The notes beneath the pieces are model-generated. The model saw nothing but the letters and a program-made list of their open reading frames with translations. It was not told where the DNA came from and did no database searches. Shown here piece by piece: positions 42,321 to 54,600 of a DNA stretch of 64,000 nt; the first letter of the stretch is position 1; each line of letters opens with the position of its first letter. Origin of the DNA: Pseudomonadota bacterium (GTDB lineage: Bacteria; Desulfobacterota; Desulfarculia; Desulfarculales; Desulfarculaceae). The DNA lies in NCBI GenBank assembly GCA_018896025.1, contig JAHIND010000008.1:62001-126000 (forward strand), written 5' to 3'. Position numbers and translations under genes: made by a program.

Positions 42321-44030
42321 ATGCTTACCTACCTGGGCATAAAGAACTTCGCGCTCATCGAGTCCCTGGAGCTGGAACCGGGGCCGGGGCTGACCGTGCT
42401 CACCGGCGAGACCGGGGCGGGCAAGTCCATTATTTTGGCTGCGGTGAGTATGCTCATCGGCCAACGGGCCGCCTCGGACCTGATCCGGGCGGGCTCGGAG
42501 CAGGCGGTGCTGGAGGCCCAGTTCCTGCTGGACCCGGCCAGCGACCCGGCCCTGCGCCTGGCCGAGGAGGCCCTGGAAGGCGAGGAGGGCGAGTTGGTGG
42601 TGCGCCGCCTGGTGAGCCGGGAGGGTCGCAACCGGGTGCAGGTCAACGGCAACCTGGCCACCCTGGGGCTCCTGGCCGATCTGGGGCCGGAGCTGGTCAG
42701 CGTAGTGGGCCAGCACGCCTCCCAGGCGCTCCTGAAAAGCGAGGAGCAGCTTTGGCTGCTGGACGCCTTTGCCGGGCTGGAGGAGCGGGCCCAGGAGGTG
42801 GGCCGCTCTGTGCGCGCGGTGCGCGAGCTGGACCAGAAGATCGAGGAGCACCGGCGGGCCCTTCAGATGCGCGAGCAGCGCCGCCAAGAGCTGGAGCGCC
42901 TGGTCAAGGAGCTGGAGGCGGCCAACCTGGACCCCGAGGAGGAGGCCGCGCTCAAGGCCGAACGCAACCTCATGGCCAACTCCGAGGAGATCGCCGCCTT
43001 GGCCCGCCAGGCCCACCAGGGGCTATACGCGGCCGACGGCTCGGCCCTGGAAACGGTGGACCGCCACCGGGCGGTGCTGTCCCAACTGGCCGAGCTTGAC
43101 CCCAGCATGAAAGAAGCCGCCGCCCGCCTGGAAGAGGCATTCTATCTCCTGGAGGACGTGGCCCACCAGGTGCGCGACTACGAGGCGGGCTTGAGCTTTG
43201 ACCCCCACCGTCTGGACTGGCTGGAGGAGCGCTTGCACGGCATCCGCCGCCTCACCCGCCGCTACGGCGGGGACGTGGCCGGAGCCCTGGAGGCCCTGGC
43301 CCAGGCCAAGGAAGATCTGGAAGGTTTGGACAGCGGCGAGCAGCGCCTGGAAAAACTGGAGTCCCAGCGGGAGCAGGCCCTGACCGAGGCGGTGGCCCTG
43401 GCCCAAAAATTGAGCCGGGAGCGACGCCAGGCAGCGCCCCGCCTGGCCCAGGCCGCCGAGGCCGAGCTGGCTCAGCTTAGCCTGGCCTCCTGCCGCATGC
43501 AGGTTTCCTTCAACCCGCCCGGCGGCGCGGCCCTGGAGACCGAGGCCGGTCCCCTGGGTGGGCGCGGCCTGGAGCAGGCGGAGATACTCATCGCCCCCAA
43601 CCCCGGCGAGGGCTTCCGGCCGCTGAAGCGCATCGCCAGCGGCGGGGAGCTTTCGCGCATGCTGCTGGCCCTGCGCACCTTGGTGGCCCGCCGCCACGGC
43701 GCGCCCACCCTTATCTTCGACGAGGTGGACGCGGGCATCGGCGGGGCCACCGGCGCGGCGGTGGGGCAAAAGCTGGCCAGCCTGGCCACGGCGGGGCAGG
43801 TGATCTGCATCACCCACTTGCCCCAGATCGCGGCCTGGGCCGATCGTCACTATGCGGTGGGAAAAACGGTCAACGACGGGCGGACCGCCACTCGCCTCAG
43901 CTTGCTGGACGAGGACGGCCGCCTGGATGAACTGAGTCGTATGTTGGCCGGAGGCGGGCCCCAGTCCACCGCCCGGCAACACGCCGAGCAGCTTCTGGAC
44001 TCGGCCCGCCAGGCCAAACAATCCCTTTAG
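42321..44030 (+). CDS. recN: DNA repair protein RecN
   Basis: A 569-residue SMC-like ATPase for double-strand break repair. N-terminus MLTYLGIKNFALIESLELEP with Walker A TGETGAGKSII; a central coiled coil (about 150-360) rich in Glu/Ala/Arg; C-terminal signature IASGGELSRMLLALRTL, Walker B TLIFDEVDAGIGG and ITHLPQIAAWAD. Length is normal for RecN. The ATG at 42321 follows family convention. Its TAG overlaps by 4 bases the stop of the convergent lipoprotein gene. Confidence 0.95.
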   Translation: MLTYLGIKNFALIESLELEPGPGLTVLTGETGAGKSIILAAVSMLIGQRAASDLIRAGSEQAVLEAQFLLDPASDPALRLAEEALEGEEGELVVRRLVSREGRNRVQVNGNLATLGLLADLGPELVSVVGQHASQALLKSEEQLWLLDAFAGLEERAQEVGRSVRAVRELDQKIEEHRRALQMREQRRQELERLVKELEAANLDPEEEAALKAERNLMANSEEIAALARQAHQGLYAADGSALETVDRHRAVLSQLAELDPSMKEAAARLEEAFYLLEDVAHQVRDYEAGLSFDPHRLDWLEERLHGIRRLTRRYGGDVAGALEALAQAKEDLEGLDSGEQRLEKLESQREQALTEAVALAQKLSRERRQAAPRLAQAAEAELAQLSLASCRMQVSFNPPGGAALETEAGPLGGRGLEQAEILIAPNPGEGFRPLKRIASGGELSRMLLALRTLVARRHGAPTLIFDEVDAGIGGATGAAVGQKLASLATAGQVICITHLPQIAAWADRHYAVGKTVNDGRTATRLSLLDEDGRLDELSRMLAGGGPQSTARQHAEQLLDSARQAKQSL

Positions 44031-45184
44031 CGAGTACGCAGCACCTGACCCGGCTCGAAGGTGAGCCGCCGGGTGACGGTCCTGACCTTGGGCTGGGGCT
44101 TGGGCTGGGGATCGGGCACCGCCTTGAAAGCCATGCTGCCGCTACCCGGCTTGGCGGCCGCCTGGGCTACCGCCGCCTTGGCTTCCTGGGCCTGCAGCTC
44201 TTCTTGCTTTTCCTTGGCGGCCTGCTCCTCTTGCTTCGCCTTGGCTTCCGCCTCTTTCCTCGCCTCTTCCGCCTTTGCCTTTTCGGCTTTTTCAGCCTCG
44301 TCCGCCGCCAGGGAAACCGGCTCGGCCCAGGCGCTGCGGGCCTCGAACTTCACCAGCTTTATGCGGCCCACCACCGGGCCGGGCAGGTAGAGCAAGCGTC
44401 CGCTGCCCGACTTGATGGCCTCGCCCCGGGTATAGGCCACCAACTCCGCCCCCAGGGGCAGGCCGGTGTCGCGGCCCACGGTGACCTTGATACGGTTGCC
44501 GTCCACGGCCAGGATGAAGCCCACCCAGGCTTGGGCGGAGATGTTCTGGCTGATCCAGTGCAGTGCCGGGGCCACCAAATCGCCTTGCAGCTTGCCCACC
44601 ACCTTGGGCGGGAAGGGCTGGCCCAGGCGCACGTTGCTGGCCTCGGTCTCGGTAATCTCGGTGCGGGTGGTCAGGGTGGTCTCAGCCAACAGCACCCCGG
44701 TGGCCACGTCGATGAGCTTGAGGTCCAGCTCCATGAGCGCGAAGGGCTGGTTGTCACGGAATCCGTAGATGCCGGTCTTGTCGTATTGCATGGCCAGGTT
44801 CACCACCGCGCCCGAGAGCACCGTGTTCAGCCCCAAGGTGCGGGCCGCGGCCACGATGCGGTCCTCGCTGTTTTGAACGCGCGGGCCGACCTGGGTAAGG
44901 GCCTGGCGAAGATCCTTGAACTCCACCAGCACCATGCCACCCTGCTTTTCCATCCTTTGGCTGATGGCCAGGCCCAGGGCCTTGGCCTGGGCTTCAAGGC
45001 CGGGCAGCCGGCTGAGGAAGGGCGCCACCACCACTCGCTTGCGCAGGTTGGTGTCCTGGCTGTCCATCATGTCGTGCCAGTAGTCGCTCACCGTCTGGGT
45101 GAAACCGCAGCCCAGGGCGGTTAGGGCCAAACCTACCAGCAGCAGGGTGGCCAGAAGCCGGGGGTGGCATTTAAATCGGTGCAT
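44027..45184 (-). CDS. Predicted lipoprotein with charged coiled coil (FlgO/CsgG-like core)
   Basis: A 385-residue secreted protein. Signal peptide with lipobox LTALGC (Cys at about 26) predicts outer-membrane or periplasmic anchoring. Residues 50-200 (VVVAPFLSRLPGLEAQAKAL, GLNTVLSGAVVNLAMQYDKT, ALMELDLKLIDVATG) resemble the FlgO/CsgG-type domain that recognises variable stress or envelope roles. Residues about 290-345 are a Lys/Glu/Ala-rich helix (EKAEKAKAEEARKEAEAKAK), then a Pro/Lys end. Start at 45184 (AGGAG seven bases upstream) puts the signal at the N-terminus. Function unknown. Confidence 0.6.
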   Translation of the reverse strand: MHRFKCHPRLLATLLLVGLALTALGCGFTQTVSDYWHDMMDSQDTNLRKRVVVAPFLSRLPGLEAQAKALGLAISQRMEKQGGMVLVEFKDLRQALTQVGPRVQNSEDRIVAAARTLGLNTVLSGAVVNLAMQYDKTGIYGFRDNQPFALMELDLKLIDVATGVLLAETTLTTRTEITETEASNVRLGQPFPPKVVGKLQGDLVAPALHWISQNISAQAWVGFILAVDGNRIKVTVGRDTGLPLGAELVAYTRGEAIKSGSGRLLYLPGPVVGRIKLVKFEARSAWAEPVSLAADEAEKAEKAKAEEARKEAEAKAKQEEQAAKEKQEELQAQEAKAAVAQAAAKPGSGSMAFKAVPDPQPKPQPKVRTVTRRLTFEPGQVLRTR

Positions 45185-45271
45185 TGTTTCTCTCCTGGTT
45201 GCGAACCTCGACACTGGGCATTATCGCCGCCTTGGGGACGCTTGTAAACACCCGGCTGTTGTCCTTTTATT

Positions 45272-47679
<2,408 letters not shown>

Positions 47680-47752
47680 TTATCCCGAGAAGGGTCTGCC
47701 TCGCAAGTGCCTACCCGCTTGTTCATTTAATCAGGTGGTTGCCTCGGCTGGG

Positions 47753-49528
47753 CTAAGCCGTACCGGCCTCGCGCACCCGGTTCTTGCCTTCCTGTTTGGC
47801 CTGATACATGGCTTGGTCGGCCCGTTCCAGCAGGCGCGCCGGGCTTTCCTCGCCTTGGTGCTGGGCGGCCCCCACGCTGAGGGTGGCCCGGACCTCCGCC
47901 CCTTGGCTGAGCTGGAAGTTGTGCTCATAGACCCCGGCCCGGATGCGCTCGGCGCCCCAGCGGGCCTGCTCCAGCTTGGTCTCGGGCATTATCACCACGA
48001 ATTCGTCGCCGCCCGAGCGAGTGGCGAAGTCGCTGGTGCGCAGCCTCTGGCGCATCACCTGGGCCACGGCGATAAGCACCAGATCCCCGGCGGCGTGGCC
48101 GAAGGTGTCGTTGAACTCCTTGAGGTGGTCCACGTCCAACACCAGCACCGATAGGGGCTGGGCGGAGCGCATGGCGTGATCCACCTCGCTCTGCAGGCGG
48201 CTGTCCAAAAAGCGCTTGTTGTAGAGCTGGGTCAGCTCGTCGGTCAGGCTCATTTCCCGGAAACGCCGCTCGCTCTGCTGGGCCTCCTCCCGCTGGCGGC
48301 GCAGGCTGCGCACCCGGTCGGCCAGGGCCAGGGACAACAGCACCGACTCTATGGCCGTGGCCAGGGGCAGGGTGGTGGTGGAGGAGATGGCCTGGGGCAG
48401 CAGACCCAGGCCCTTGAGGGCCAGGGTGAACAAAGCCACGGCCATGACCGACCAGGCCAGGAGGAAGTAGCGGGCCGAGGATTGGCCCTTGCGCCAGGCA
48501 ACCACGCCGATGCATATGGCCAGCACCGGCCCCAGCAGGCCCAGCACGTGGGCGGTGATGCTGGCCAGGGCGTAGCTGCCCGCTATGCCCAGGCCGACCT
48601 CCAATACGCCTAGGCCGGCGAAGACCTTGAGCACCTTGTCGGATTTGGGGGTCAGCAAACGGGTGCGCAGAAAAGAGCGGGTGAACAGGGCGGCCAGGGC
48701 GCTGACCAGGCCCGCCGCGATCCAGGGGGCCCTCTGGTTTATGTCCGGGGACAGCTTTAACCAGACGTCCCACTGGCCGTAAAGGGATATCTCAAAAAAG
48801 AGAATGCTCAGGACGTAGACCACGTAAAAGAGATAGGCCGGGTCCCGCAGGGTGGTGTAGAAGAACAGGTTGGTGAGCAGCATGGCCACCAACACCCCGA
48901 AGATTATCCCGAAAAAATAGCTGTCCGTGCTCAGGCGGCTGTCCAGCCCGGTCTCGGACCAGATATAGGGCCGCACCACCAGGGCCCCGCTGTTGGCCAG
49001 GCGGACGTAGGAATATTCCTGGGGTGGCATGCCCGGCGGCAAGGGCAGGATAAAGGTGCGGAAGGCCACCGGGCGGCTGCTCACCGGGCGGGCGCTGCCC
49101 GTGAAATATTCGTGGTAAATCGGTTCGCCTCCCGCCACGGGCGAGGCCTGGGCCAGGTAGGCGTCGACGTTTTGAATCTGGGAGGAGTCCAACTCCAGGA
49201 AATAGGGAGGGTTGCCGCTGATCTCGTTGAGCCGGAAACGCAGCCAAACCGGGTGTTGGCTGATGCCCAGCCGCAGAGTGGGAGCTTCTTGGGCCGTATG
49301 GAAACGGGTGGACCAGGGAGGGTTGCGCACCTGATCCAGGGTGAGCCCCCCGGCGGGGGCCCGCAGCAACTCCACGCTGGGGGCCAGCAGGTAACAGTCC
49401 CCGCCTTCCAGCACCATGGGGGGGGCGGCCACGGCGGGCGGGGTGGCGATGGCCTGGACCGCGGCCAGGCCCAAAGCCCATAGCAAATTCATTGCCAGTT
49501 TTCCCGCCGAGCTGCGCGTCATGGCCAT
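47753..49528 (-). CDS. 7TM-DISM diguanylate cyclase (GGDEF)
   Basis: A 591-residue receptor: signal peptide (1-35), periplasmic 7TMR-DISMED2-type beta domain (about 40-175; LGISQHPVWLRFRLNEISGN), seven hydrophobic helices (about 190-395), short coiled coil, and a GGDEF domain (425-585) with intact active site SGGDEFVVIMPE and an upstream RTSD inhibitory site. It should make cyclic di-GMP in response to a periplasmic ligand, with product feedback. Encoded between ligA and a DUF1786 gene; a functional link is not evident. Confidence 0.9.
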   Translation of the reverse strand: MAMTRSSAGKLAMNLLWALGLAAVQAIATPPAVAAPPMVLEGGDCYLLAPSVELLRAPAGGLTLDQVRNPPWSTRFHTAQEAPTLRLGISQHPVWLRFRLNEISGNPPYFLELDSSQIQNVDAYLAQASPVAGGEPIYHEYFTGSARPVSSRPVAFRTFILPLPPGMPPQEYSYVRLANSGALVVRPYIWSETGLDSRLSTDSYFFGIIFGVLVAMLLTNLFFYTTLRDPAYLFYVVYVLSILFFEISLYGQWDVWLKLSPDINQRAPWIAAGLVSALAALFTRSFLRTRLLTPKSDKVLKVFAGLGVLEVGLGIAGSYALASITAHVLGLLGPVLAICIGVVAWRKGQSSARYFLLAWSVMAVALFTLALKGLGLLPQAISSTTTLPLATAIESVLLSLALADRVRSLRRQREEAQQSERRFREMSLTDELTQLYNKRFLDSRLQSEVDHAMRSAQPLSVLVLDVDHLKEFNDTFGHAAGDLVLIAVAQVMRQRLRTSDFATRSGGDEFVVIMPETKLEQARWGAERIRAGVYEHNFQLSQGAEVRATLSVGAAQHQGEESPARLLERADQAMYQAKQEGKNRVREAGTA

Positions 49529-49591
49529 TGCCGTCCCATGGTTGCCTATTCCAAGACTGGGATATTTTCCGGGTCTAATTATTGCTTTATC

Positions 49592-50650
49592 TCAGGCGGC
49601 TGGCAAGGAATCGGTTTCCCCGGCCCAACTCCGGGCCGCAGCCAGCAGCCCAAAGCAGCCGCTCAACATAACGTCGCCGTGGGGCACCGCGGTCTTCCAG
49701 CCCAACCCTTGGGCCAGGCGGCGTTGGGGGCCGGTGATCACCGGCGCGTGGGGCAGGCCCTTGGGCGCTTGGGGCAGGCGGGCCACCCCGTGGCCGTGTC
49801 CGGCGAACACCTCGTCCTCGTCCAGGACGCCTTGTATGAAACCCTTCACCTGGCTGTGCAAGCTCAGGGTGTCCAGGCAGCGGGTGTGGTGCTCGTAGAT
49901 GCCCAGCACCTGGCCGCCGCGCACCAGAAAGGCCACGGTGTGCATGTTGCCCAGGTTGACGATGCAAACTCCCTCGCCCTGGGCCATGGCCGCCACCTCC
50001 GGGTCTTCCAGGGCCCCCCAGACGGCGGCGGCGGCGGTGTCCATGAGCAGGCAGCCGGGGGCCTGTTTGGTAAGGGCGGCCAGGCGGGTCATGGCCGGGG
50101 GGGCCTGGTCGAAGATCAGGCGGCTCAGATCCCCTCCGGCCTCCAAAAAGGCTCGCCACTGATCGAAGCGGAACTTGCGGTTGGAATAGCCGGGGCTGTA
50201 GCCGTGGTCGCACACCGCCAGGGCCAGCTGGGAGGGCAGCTCCACCTCGAAGCGCCCGCAGGCCTCGCGCAACTCCGCCAGGTTCAGGTCGCCCATGGGA
50301 ACGGCCAGGGCCTCCTCGGGCGGTTGGTCGCAGATGACCACCCCCATGGTCTGTACCCGGGCCGGGTCGTCGGCAAAGGTGGCCGCCGCTGCCGGGGTGG
50401 CGTAAACCTTGAGCCCGGCGGCCAGGTGGGCGTCCACCGCGCGGTGCACCGCGCCGCCGCCCATGAGCCAGCCGTGCAAGAACACCTGACGGCCCTGGTC
50501 CGTGGCCCGGCGGATGCGGGCGGCGGCCACCTGGGTGGGGGCGGGCAAGACCAGCTTGACCGAGTTTTCCAGGTTTTGGGCTTGGCGCCACAGCAGGACG
50601 TCCTGGGTGCCGCCGCCGATATCAATAGCTAAGAGTTGGTTTATAGACAT
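49592..50650 (-). CDS. DUF1786 family ASKHA-fold protein
   Basis: A 352-residue protein opening with LLAIDIGGGTQDVLLW, the phosphate-1 motif of actin/hexokinase-like ATPases, and with a later HGYSPGYSNRKFRF and VCIVNLGNMHTVAFLV (second phosphate-type loop). This matches the DUF1786 family, known mainly from methanogens and Desulfobacterota and annotated loosely with pyruvate formate-lyase activation; its biochemical role is not established. Conserved histidines (CDHGYSP, GNMHT, YEHHTRC) could be functional. No PFL gene is nearby. Confidence 0.7.
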   Translation of the reverse strand: MSINQLLAIDIGGGTQDVLLWRQAQNLENSVKLVLPAPTQVAAARIRRATDQGRQVFLHGWLMGGGAVHRAVDAHLAAGLKVYATPAAAATFADDPARVQTMGVVICDQPPEEALAVPMGDLNLAELREACGRFEVELPSQLALAVCDHGYSPGYSNRKFRFDQWRAFLEAGGDLSRLIFDQAPPAMTRLAALTKQAPGCLLMDTAAAAVWGALEDPEVAAMAQGEGVCIVNLGNMHTVAFLVRGGQVLGIYEHHTRCLDTLSLHSQVKGFIQGVLDEDEVFAGHGHGVARLPQAPKGLPHAPVITGPQRRLAQGLGWKTAVPHGDVMLSGCFGLLAAARSWAGETDSLPAA

Positions 50651-50784
50651 GGATTCTTTATACCCGGCTCGGGTGTTTCAGGCTAGCCCCTAGCGCCGCC
50701 CGCATACGGTGATTGAATCCGACCGTCCTGGGGTGGTATTATCCGGTGAGGGTACTAAGAGCCTAAAAAACCTTGGTACTTTGG

Positions 50785-50813
50785 TTGACGGATACCGACC
50801 GGTACCCTATAAT
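50785..50813 (+). promoter_or_regulatory. Strong sigma-70 promoter of the ffh-rpsP-trmD-rplS operon
   Basis: TTGACG (50785-50790), 17-base spacer, consensus TATAAT (50808-50813), about 90 bases before ffh. The inner part of the spacer includes an ACCGGT palindrome. Between 50651 and 50904 nothing else is recognisable. Confidence 0.85.
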
Positions 50814-50904
50814 CGCTACTTTGCCCGCCTTGGCCACACGGGGGGCGGGATTGGTGCGGACCGCGATCGGCTAAAGACGTTTGTAGAGGCGGCTAACTCC
50901 AGTC

Positions 50905-52245
50905 ATGTTTGACAACCTCAGCGATCGGCTGGCCCTGACTTTCAAGAGGCTCAAGGGCCACGGCAAGCTCTCGGAGAGCAATATCTCCGAGGCCCTGAGA
51001 GAGGTGCGCCTGGCCCTCCTGGAAGCCGACGTCAATTACAAGGTTGCCAAGGAGTTCATCGCCAAGATCAAGGACCGCGCCGTGGGCCAGGAGGTGATGA
51101 AGAGCCTCACCCCGGCCCAGCAGGTCATCAAGATCGTGCGCGACGAACTGTGCGCCCTCATGGGCGGTGAGGCCGAACCCCTGAACCTGGGCGGCAAAGC
51201 CCCCCACGTGTTCATGATGGTGGGCCTGCAAGGCTCGGGCAAGACCACCACCAGCGGCAAGCTGGCCCTGATGCTCAAAAAGCAGGGCCGCAACCCCTAT
51301 CTGGTGCCCGCGGACACCCAGCGCCCGGCAGCCATTGAGCAGCTCAAGAAGCTGGGGGCCCAGATCCAGGTGCCGGTGTTTGACAGCGACCCGGCCCAGG
51401 ACCCGGTGGACATATGCGTGCAGTCGCTTTCCGGGGCCTCCCGGGCCGGCTGCGATGTCATCATTTTGGACACCGCGGGCCGTTTGCACGTGGACCACGA
51501 GCTCATGGCCCAACTGGAGCGAATCCAGAGCCGCCTGCGCCCCCAAGAGGTGCTCCTGGTGGCCGATGCCATGACCGGCCAGGACGCGGTGAACGTGGCC
51601 CAGGCCTTTCACGAGCAGTTGGGGCTCACCGGGGTGGTGCTCACCAAGGTGGAGGGCGACGCTCGCGGCGGAGCGGCCCTGTCCATCCGCGCGGTTAGCC
51701 AGGTGCCCATCAAGCTGGTGGGCGTGGGCGAAAAGTTGGACGCCATCGAGGCCTTCCACCCGGACCGCCTGGCCGGGCGCATCCTGGGCATGGGCGACAT
51801 GCTCACCCTGGTGGAAAAGGCGGGCGAGGCCTTTGAGGTCGAGAAGGCCGAGGCCCTGGCCAAGAAGATGGCCACCGACAATTTCACCCTGGACGATTTT
51901 AAGGACCAGCTCCAGCAGCTGAAGAAGATGGGCTCCCTGGACGGCCTGCTTTCCATGCTGCCCGGAGCGGGCAAGCTGAAGGGGATGAAGAACCTTCAGC
52001 CAGACGAAAATGAGTTGAAGCGCACCGAGGCCATCATAAACTCCATGACCCCCGGCGAGCGCGGCAACCACCAGATAATCAATTCCTCCCGGCGCAAACG
52101 CATTGCCCGGGGGTCGGGCACCTCGGTGTCCGAGGTGAACCGGCTGCTCAAAAACTTCACCCAGGCCCGCAAGATGATGAAGGGTATGGCGAAGATGGGC
52201 GGCAAAAAGAAGCAACTGGCCCGCCTCATGGGGGCCATGCGGTAG
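50905..52245 (+). CDS. ffh: Signal recognition particle GTPase Ffh
   Basis: A 446-residue SRP54 homologue: N domain (1-95), G domain with GLQGSGKTT (G1), DTAGR (G3), TKVEGDARGG (G4), and C-terminal M domain with a methionine-rich end (MMKGMAKMGGKKKQLARLM) and the RNA-binding SRRKRIARGSGTSVSEVN. With 4.5S RNA it targets nascent inner-membrane proteins to FtsY. It heads the conserved operon with rpsP, khpA, rimM, trmD and rplS. No ffs gene is in the window. Confidence 0.97.
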   Translation: MFDNLSDRLALTFKRLKGHGKLSESNISEALREVRLALLEADVNYKVAKEFIAKIKDRAVGQEVMKSLTPAQQVIKIVRDELCALMGGEAEPLNLGGKAPHVFMMVGLQGSGKTTTSGKLALMLKKQGRNPYLVPADTQRPAAIEQLKKLGAQIQVPVFDSDPAQDPVDICVQSLSGASRAGCDVIILDTAGRLHVDHELMAQLERIQSRLRPQEVLLVADAMTGQDAVNVAQAFHEQLGLTGVVLTKVEGDARGGAALSIRAVSQVPIKLVGVGEKLDAIEAFHPDRLAGRILGMGDMLTLVEKAGEAFEVEKAEALAKKMATDNFTLDDFKDQLQQLKKMGSLDGLLSMLPGAGKLKGMKNLQPDENELKRTEAIINSMTPGERGNHQIINSSRRKRIARGSGTSVSEVNRLLKNFTQARKMMKGMAKMGGKKKQLARLMGAMR

Positions 52246-52248
52246 ACA

Positions 52249-52263
52249 GCGAGACACTCTCGC
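52249..52263 (+). other. Small hairpin between ffh and rpsP
   Basis: GCGAGA-CAC-TCTCGC is a perfect 6-bp stem with a 3-base loop just after the ffh stop. There is no T run; a processing or stability element is possible. Confidence 0.4.
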
Positions 52264-52303
52264 GTTGATAATGGTTATAGACAGATAGGCGGAAAGAACA
52301 ATC

Positions 52304-52585
52304 ATGGCAGTGAGAATCAGACTGACCCGCAAGGGCGCCAAGAAAAAACCTTTTTACCGTATCGTGGCCGCCGACTCCGAGGCCCCGCGCGATGGTAAGT
52401 TCCTCGAGGTTTTGGGCACCTATGATCCTCTCCAGGAGCCCGTCCAGTTGAAGGTGGACGGTGAGCGCTTGCAGATGTGGTTGGACAGGGGCGCAACCCC
52501 TTCGGACACCGTTTTCAACTTGCTCAAGGCCCAGGGTATGTTAGCCCAGGCCGGTGAGGGAGAGGCCGCCGCGGCTCAATCCTGA
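52304..52585 (+). CDS. rpsP: 30S ribosomal protein S16
   Basis: A 93-residue protein with the S16 hallmark [20 protein letters not shown] at the N-terminus and [10 protein letters not shown]; the end is a short Ala/Gln/Glu tail. It binds the 5' domain of 16S rRNA during 30S assembly. It lies 58 bases after ffh in the standard operon order. Confidence 0.98.
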   Translation: MAVRIRLTRKGAKKKPFYRIVAADSEAPRDGKFLEVLGTYDPLQEPVQLKVDGERLQMWLDRGATPSDTVFNLLKAQGMLAQAGEGEAAAAQS

Positions 52586-52648
52586 GCAGGGCCGTGGTCC
52601 TGAAGCGGTTGATGTGATTTTGCTCTCTCGCGACGGTGGAGGTGCTCA

Positions 52649-52879
52649 ATGAAGGAGCTCATCAGGTATATTGCCCAAGCTTTGGTGGACAACCCGGATC
52701 AGGTTTCGGTAAATGAAATCGAGGGTGAACAAACTTCGGTGATAGAGCTCAAGGTGGCCAAAGAGGATTTGGGCAAGGTGATAGGCAAACAGGGCCGCAC
52801 CGCCCGGGCCATGCGCACCATTTTAAGCGCCGCTTCCACCAAGATCCGCAAGCGTTCGGTGCTGGAAATTATCGAGTAG
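52649..52879 (+). CDS. khpA: KH-domain RNA-binding protein KhpA
   Basis: A 76-residue protein made of a single type-II KH domain with the [18 protein letters not shown] loop (IGKxG variant) at residues about 44-62. KhpA with KhpB binds many RNAs in Gram-positive bacteria; here it keeps the ancestral place between rpsP and rimM. GGAGG precedes the ATG. It ends 2 bases before rimM. Confidence 0.95.
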   Translation: MKELIRYIAQALVDNPDQVSVNEIEGEQTSVIELKVAKEDLGKVIGKQGRTARAMRTILSAASTKIRKRSVLEIIE

Positions 52880-52881
52880 CC

Positions 52882-53424
52882 ATGGCCCTTCCCGACCTGG
52901 TTCTGATGGGTCGGGCGGCGGGGGCCTTCGGGATCAAGGGCGAGGTGAAGCTGACTTCCTTCGCCCAGGACGACGGCATATTTCAGCGGGTTGATCTCAT
53001 CTACGCCGGGCCCGAGCCCGGCGCGGCCAAGCCGCTGAACCTACTTGAGGCGCGCCGCCACAGCGGCCGCCTCTTGTTGCGCCTGAAGGAGATCGCCACC
53101 CGCGAGCAGGCCGCCGCCCTGGGCGGGGCTTGGGTGTATCTGCGCGCGCAGGATCTGGACCCCCTGGGTGAGGACGAGTACTACTGGTTCCAACTCGAGG
53201 GGGCCGAGGTGTTCACCGCCGAAGGGCAACTGCTGGGCCGGGTGAAGCGGGTGAGCGACGCCGGGGCCCAGGAGCTTTTGGTGGTGCGCGCGCCGGGTAA
53301 GCCGGAGCTGCTGGTGCCGGTGGTGGACGACATCGTCAAGGAGATAGACCCGGTACAGGGCAGGGTGGTCGTGGATCTCCCGCCCGGTTTGCTGGAGGCC
53401 CAGGGCTGGGAGGAGGAGGAATGA
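52882..53424 (+). CDS. rimM: Ribosome maturation factor RimM
   Basis: A 180-residue factor for 30S head maturation that binds S19. N-terminal barrel [20 protein letters not shown] and PRC-barrel half from about residue 92 ([34 protein letters not shown]). Length and domain order are typical. Its stop overlaps the trmD start by 4 bases. Confidence 0.95.
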   Translation: MALPDLVLMGRAAGAFGIKGEVKLTSFAQDDGIFQRVDLIYAGPEPGAAKPLNLLEARRHSGRLLLRLKEIATREQAAALGGAWVYLRAQDLDPLGEDEYYWFQLEGAEVFTAEGQLLGRVKRVSDAGAQELLVVRAPGKPELLVPVVDDIVKEIDPVQGRVVVDLPPGLLEAQGWEEEE

Positions 53425-54167
53425 TTTTCGACATCCTCACCCTCCTGCCAGAGGTCTGCGCGGCCTATGTCAAGGCCTCCATCCTGGGCCGGGCCCAGAA
53501 GGCCGGGCTCATCGAGGTGCGGATGACCAACATCCGCGACTTCGCCTTTGATCGCCACCGCACGGTGGACGACGCCCCCTACGGCGGGGGCAACGGCATG
53601 GTCATGAAGGTGGAGCCCTTGGTGGCGGCCCTGGAGAGTCTGGCGGGCAATCCCCGGCCGCGCATCGTGTTGATGGCCCCCCAGGGGCGGCCCTTCGACC
53701 AGGAGATGGCCGCCGAGTTGGCCGGGCTGGAGCGCCTGGTCATCATCTGCGGCCGCTATGAGGGCATCGACGAGCGGGTGCGCAAGTTGGCGGTGGACCA
53801 GGAGATTTCCCTGGGCGATTTCGTTTTGAGCGGAGGCGAGCTGCCCGCCCTGGCCGTGGTGGACGCAGTGAGCCGGCTCATCCCCGGCGTATTGGGCGGG
53901 GAGTGCTCGGCGTCGGCGGACAGCTTCAGCGACGGCTTGCTGGAGCATCCCCACTACACCAGGCCTCCTGAATTCAGAGGCTTGGGGGTTCCCGAGGTGC
54001 TCACCAGCGGCAACCATGGGGCCATTGAGCGCTGGCGGCGCAAGGAGTCGTTGAGGCGCACCTTGATCAAGCGCCCCGAGCTTTTGGAAAAGGCTCCCCT
54101 GGGCCCCGAGGACCACAAGCTCCTGGCCGAGATACGGGGCGAGACGGATGGGGCCGAACCAGGATAG
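53421..54167 (+). CDS. trmD: tRNA (guanine-N1-)-methyltransferase TrmD
   Basis: A 248-residue SPOUT enzyme making m1G37 in tRNAs reading CNN codons, which prevents frameshifting. [18 protein letters not shown], the knot region [15 protein letters not shown] and [16 protein letters not shown] are family signatures; [14 protein letters not shown] is the linker region before the basic C-terminal domain. Overlaps rimM by 4 bases. Confidence 0.97.
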   Translation: MIFDILTLLPEVCAAYVKASILGRAQKAGLIEVRMTNIRDFAFDRHRTVDDAPYGGGNGMVMKVEPLVAALESLAGNPRPRIVLMAPQGRPFDQEMAAELAGLERLVIICGRYEGIDERVRKLAVDQEISLGDFVLSGGELPALAVVDAVSRLIPGVLGGECSASADSFSDGLLEHPHYTRPPEFRGLGVPEVLTSGNHGAIERWRRKESLRRTLIKRPELLEKAPLGPEDHKLLAEIRGETDGAEPG

Positions 54168-54250
54168 GGCTGGCAAAGACAGGAATTTAGGGTAAAATAC
54201 GCACCCGGTCGGATTCTACGGCCGGCGAGGCTTCCCAGGAGGTTTTACAG

Positions 54251-54598
54251 ATGGATCCCATAGAGCTTATTGCGCGGGAACAGGTCAGGGTCGACATCCC
54301 CCAGTTCCGCGCCGGTGATACCGTAAAGGTGCATGTGCGCATCAAAGAGGGCGAGAAGGAACGCCTCCAGATGTTCGAGGGCGTGGTGCTTCGCCGCCGC
54401 GGCCACGGGCCCGGAGCCACCTTCACCGTGCGCAAAATATCCTACGGCGTGGGTGTGGAGCGTATCTTCCCGCTCAACTCGCCGGTGGTGGACCGGGTTG
54501 AAATTGTCACCCGGGGCAAAGTGCGCCAAGGGCGCATCTACTACCTGCGTGGCCTCAGGGGTAAAGCCGCCCGCATCAAGGAGGCCTCCCGGAGGTAG
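54251..54598 (+). CDS. rplS: 50S ribosomal protein L19
   Basis: A 115-residue protein with [40 protein letters not shown] and [20 protein letters not shown], all L19 signatures. It sits at the 30S-50S interface. AGGAGG precedes the ATG by about 8 bases; 83 bases separate it from trmD. Confidence 0.98.
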   Translation: MDPIELIAREQVRVDIPQFRAGDTVKVHVRIKEGEKERLQMFEGVVLRRRGHGPGATFTVRKISYGVGVERIFPLNSPVVDRVEIVTRGKVRQGRIYYLRGLRGKAARIKEASRR

Positions 54599-54600
54599 GA

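Noticed and set aside
50709..50912. Short open frame upstream of ffh
   Set aside because: It spans the ffh promoter and overlaps the ffh start; no SD and no similarity.
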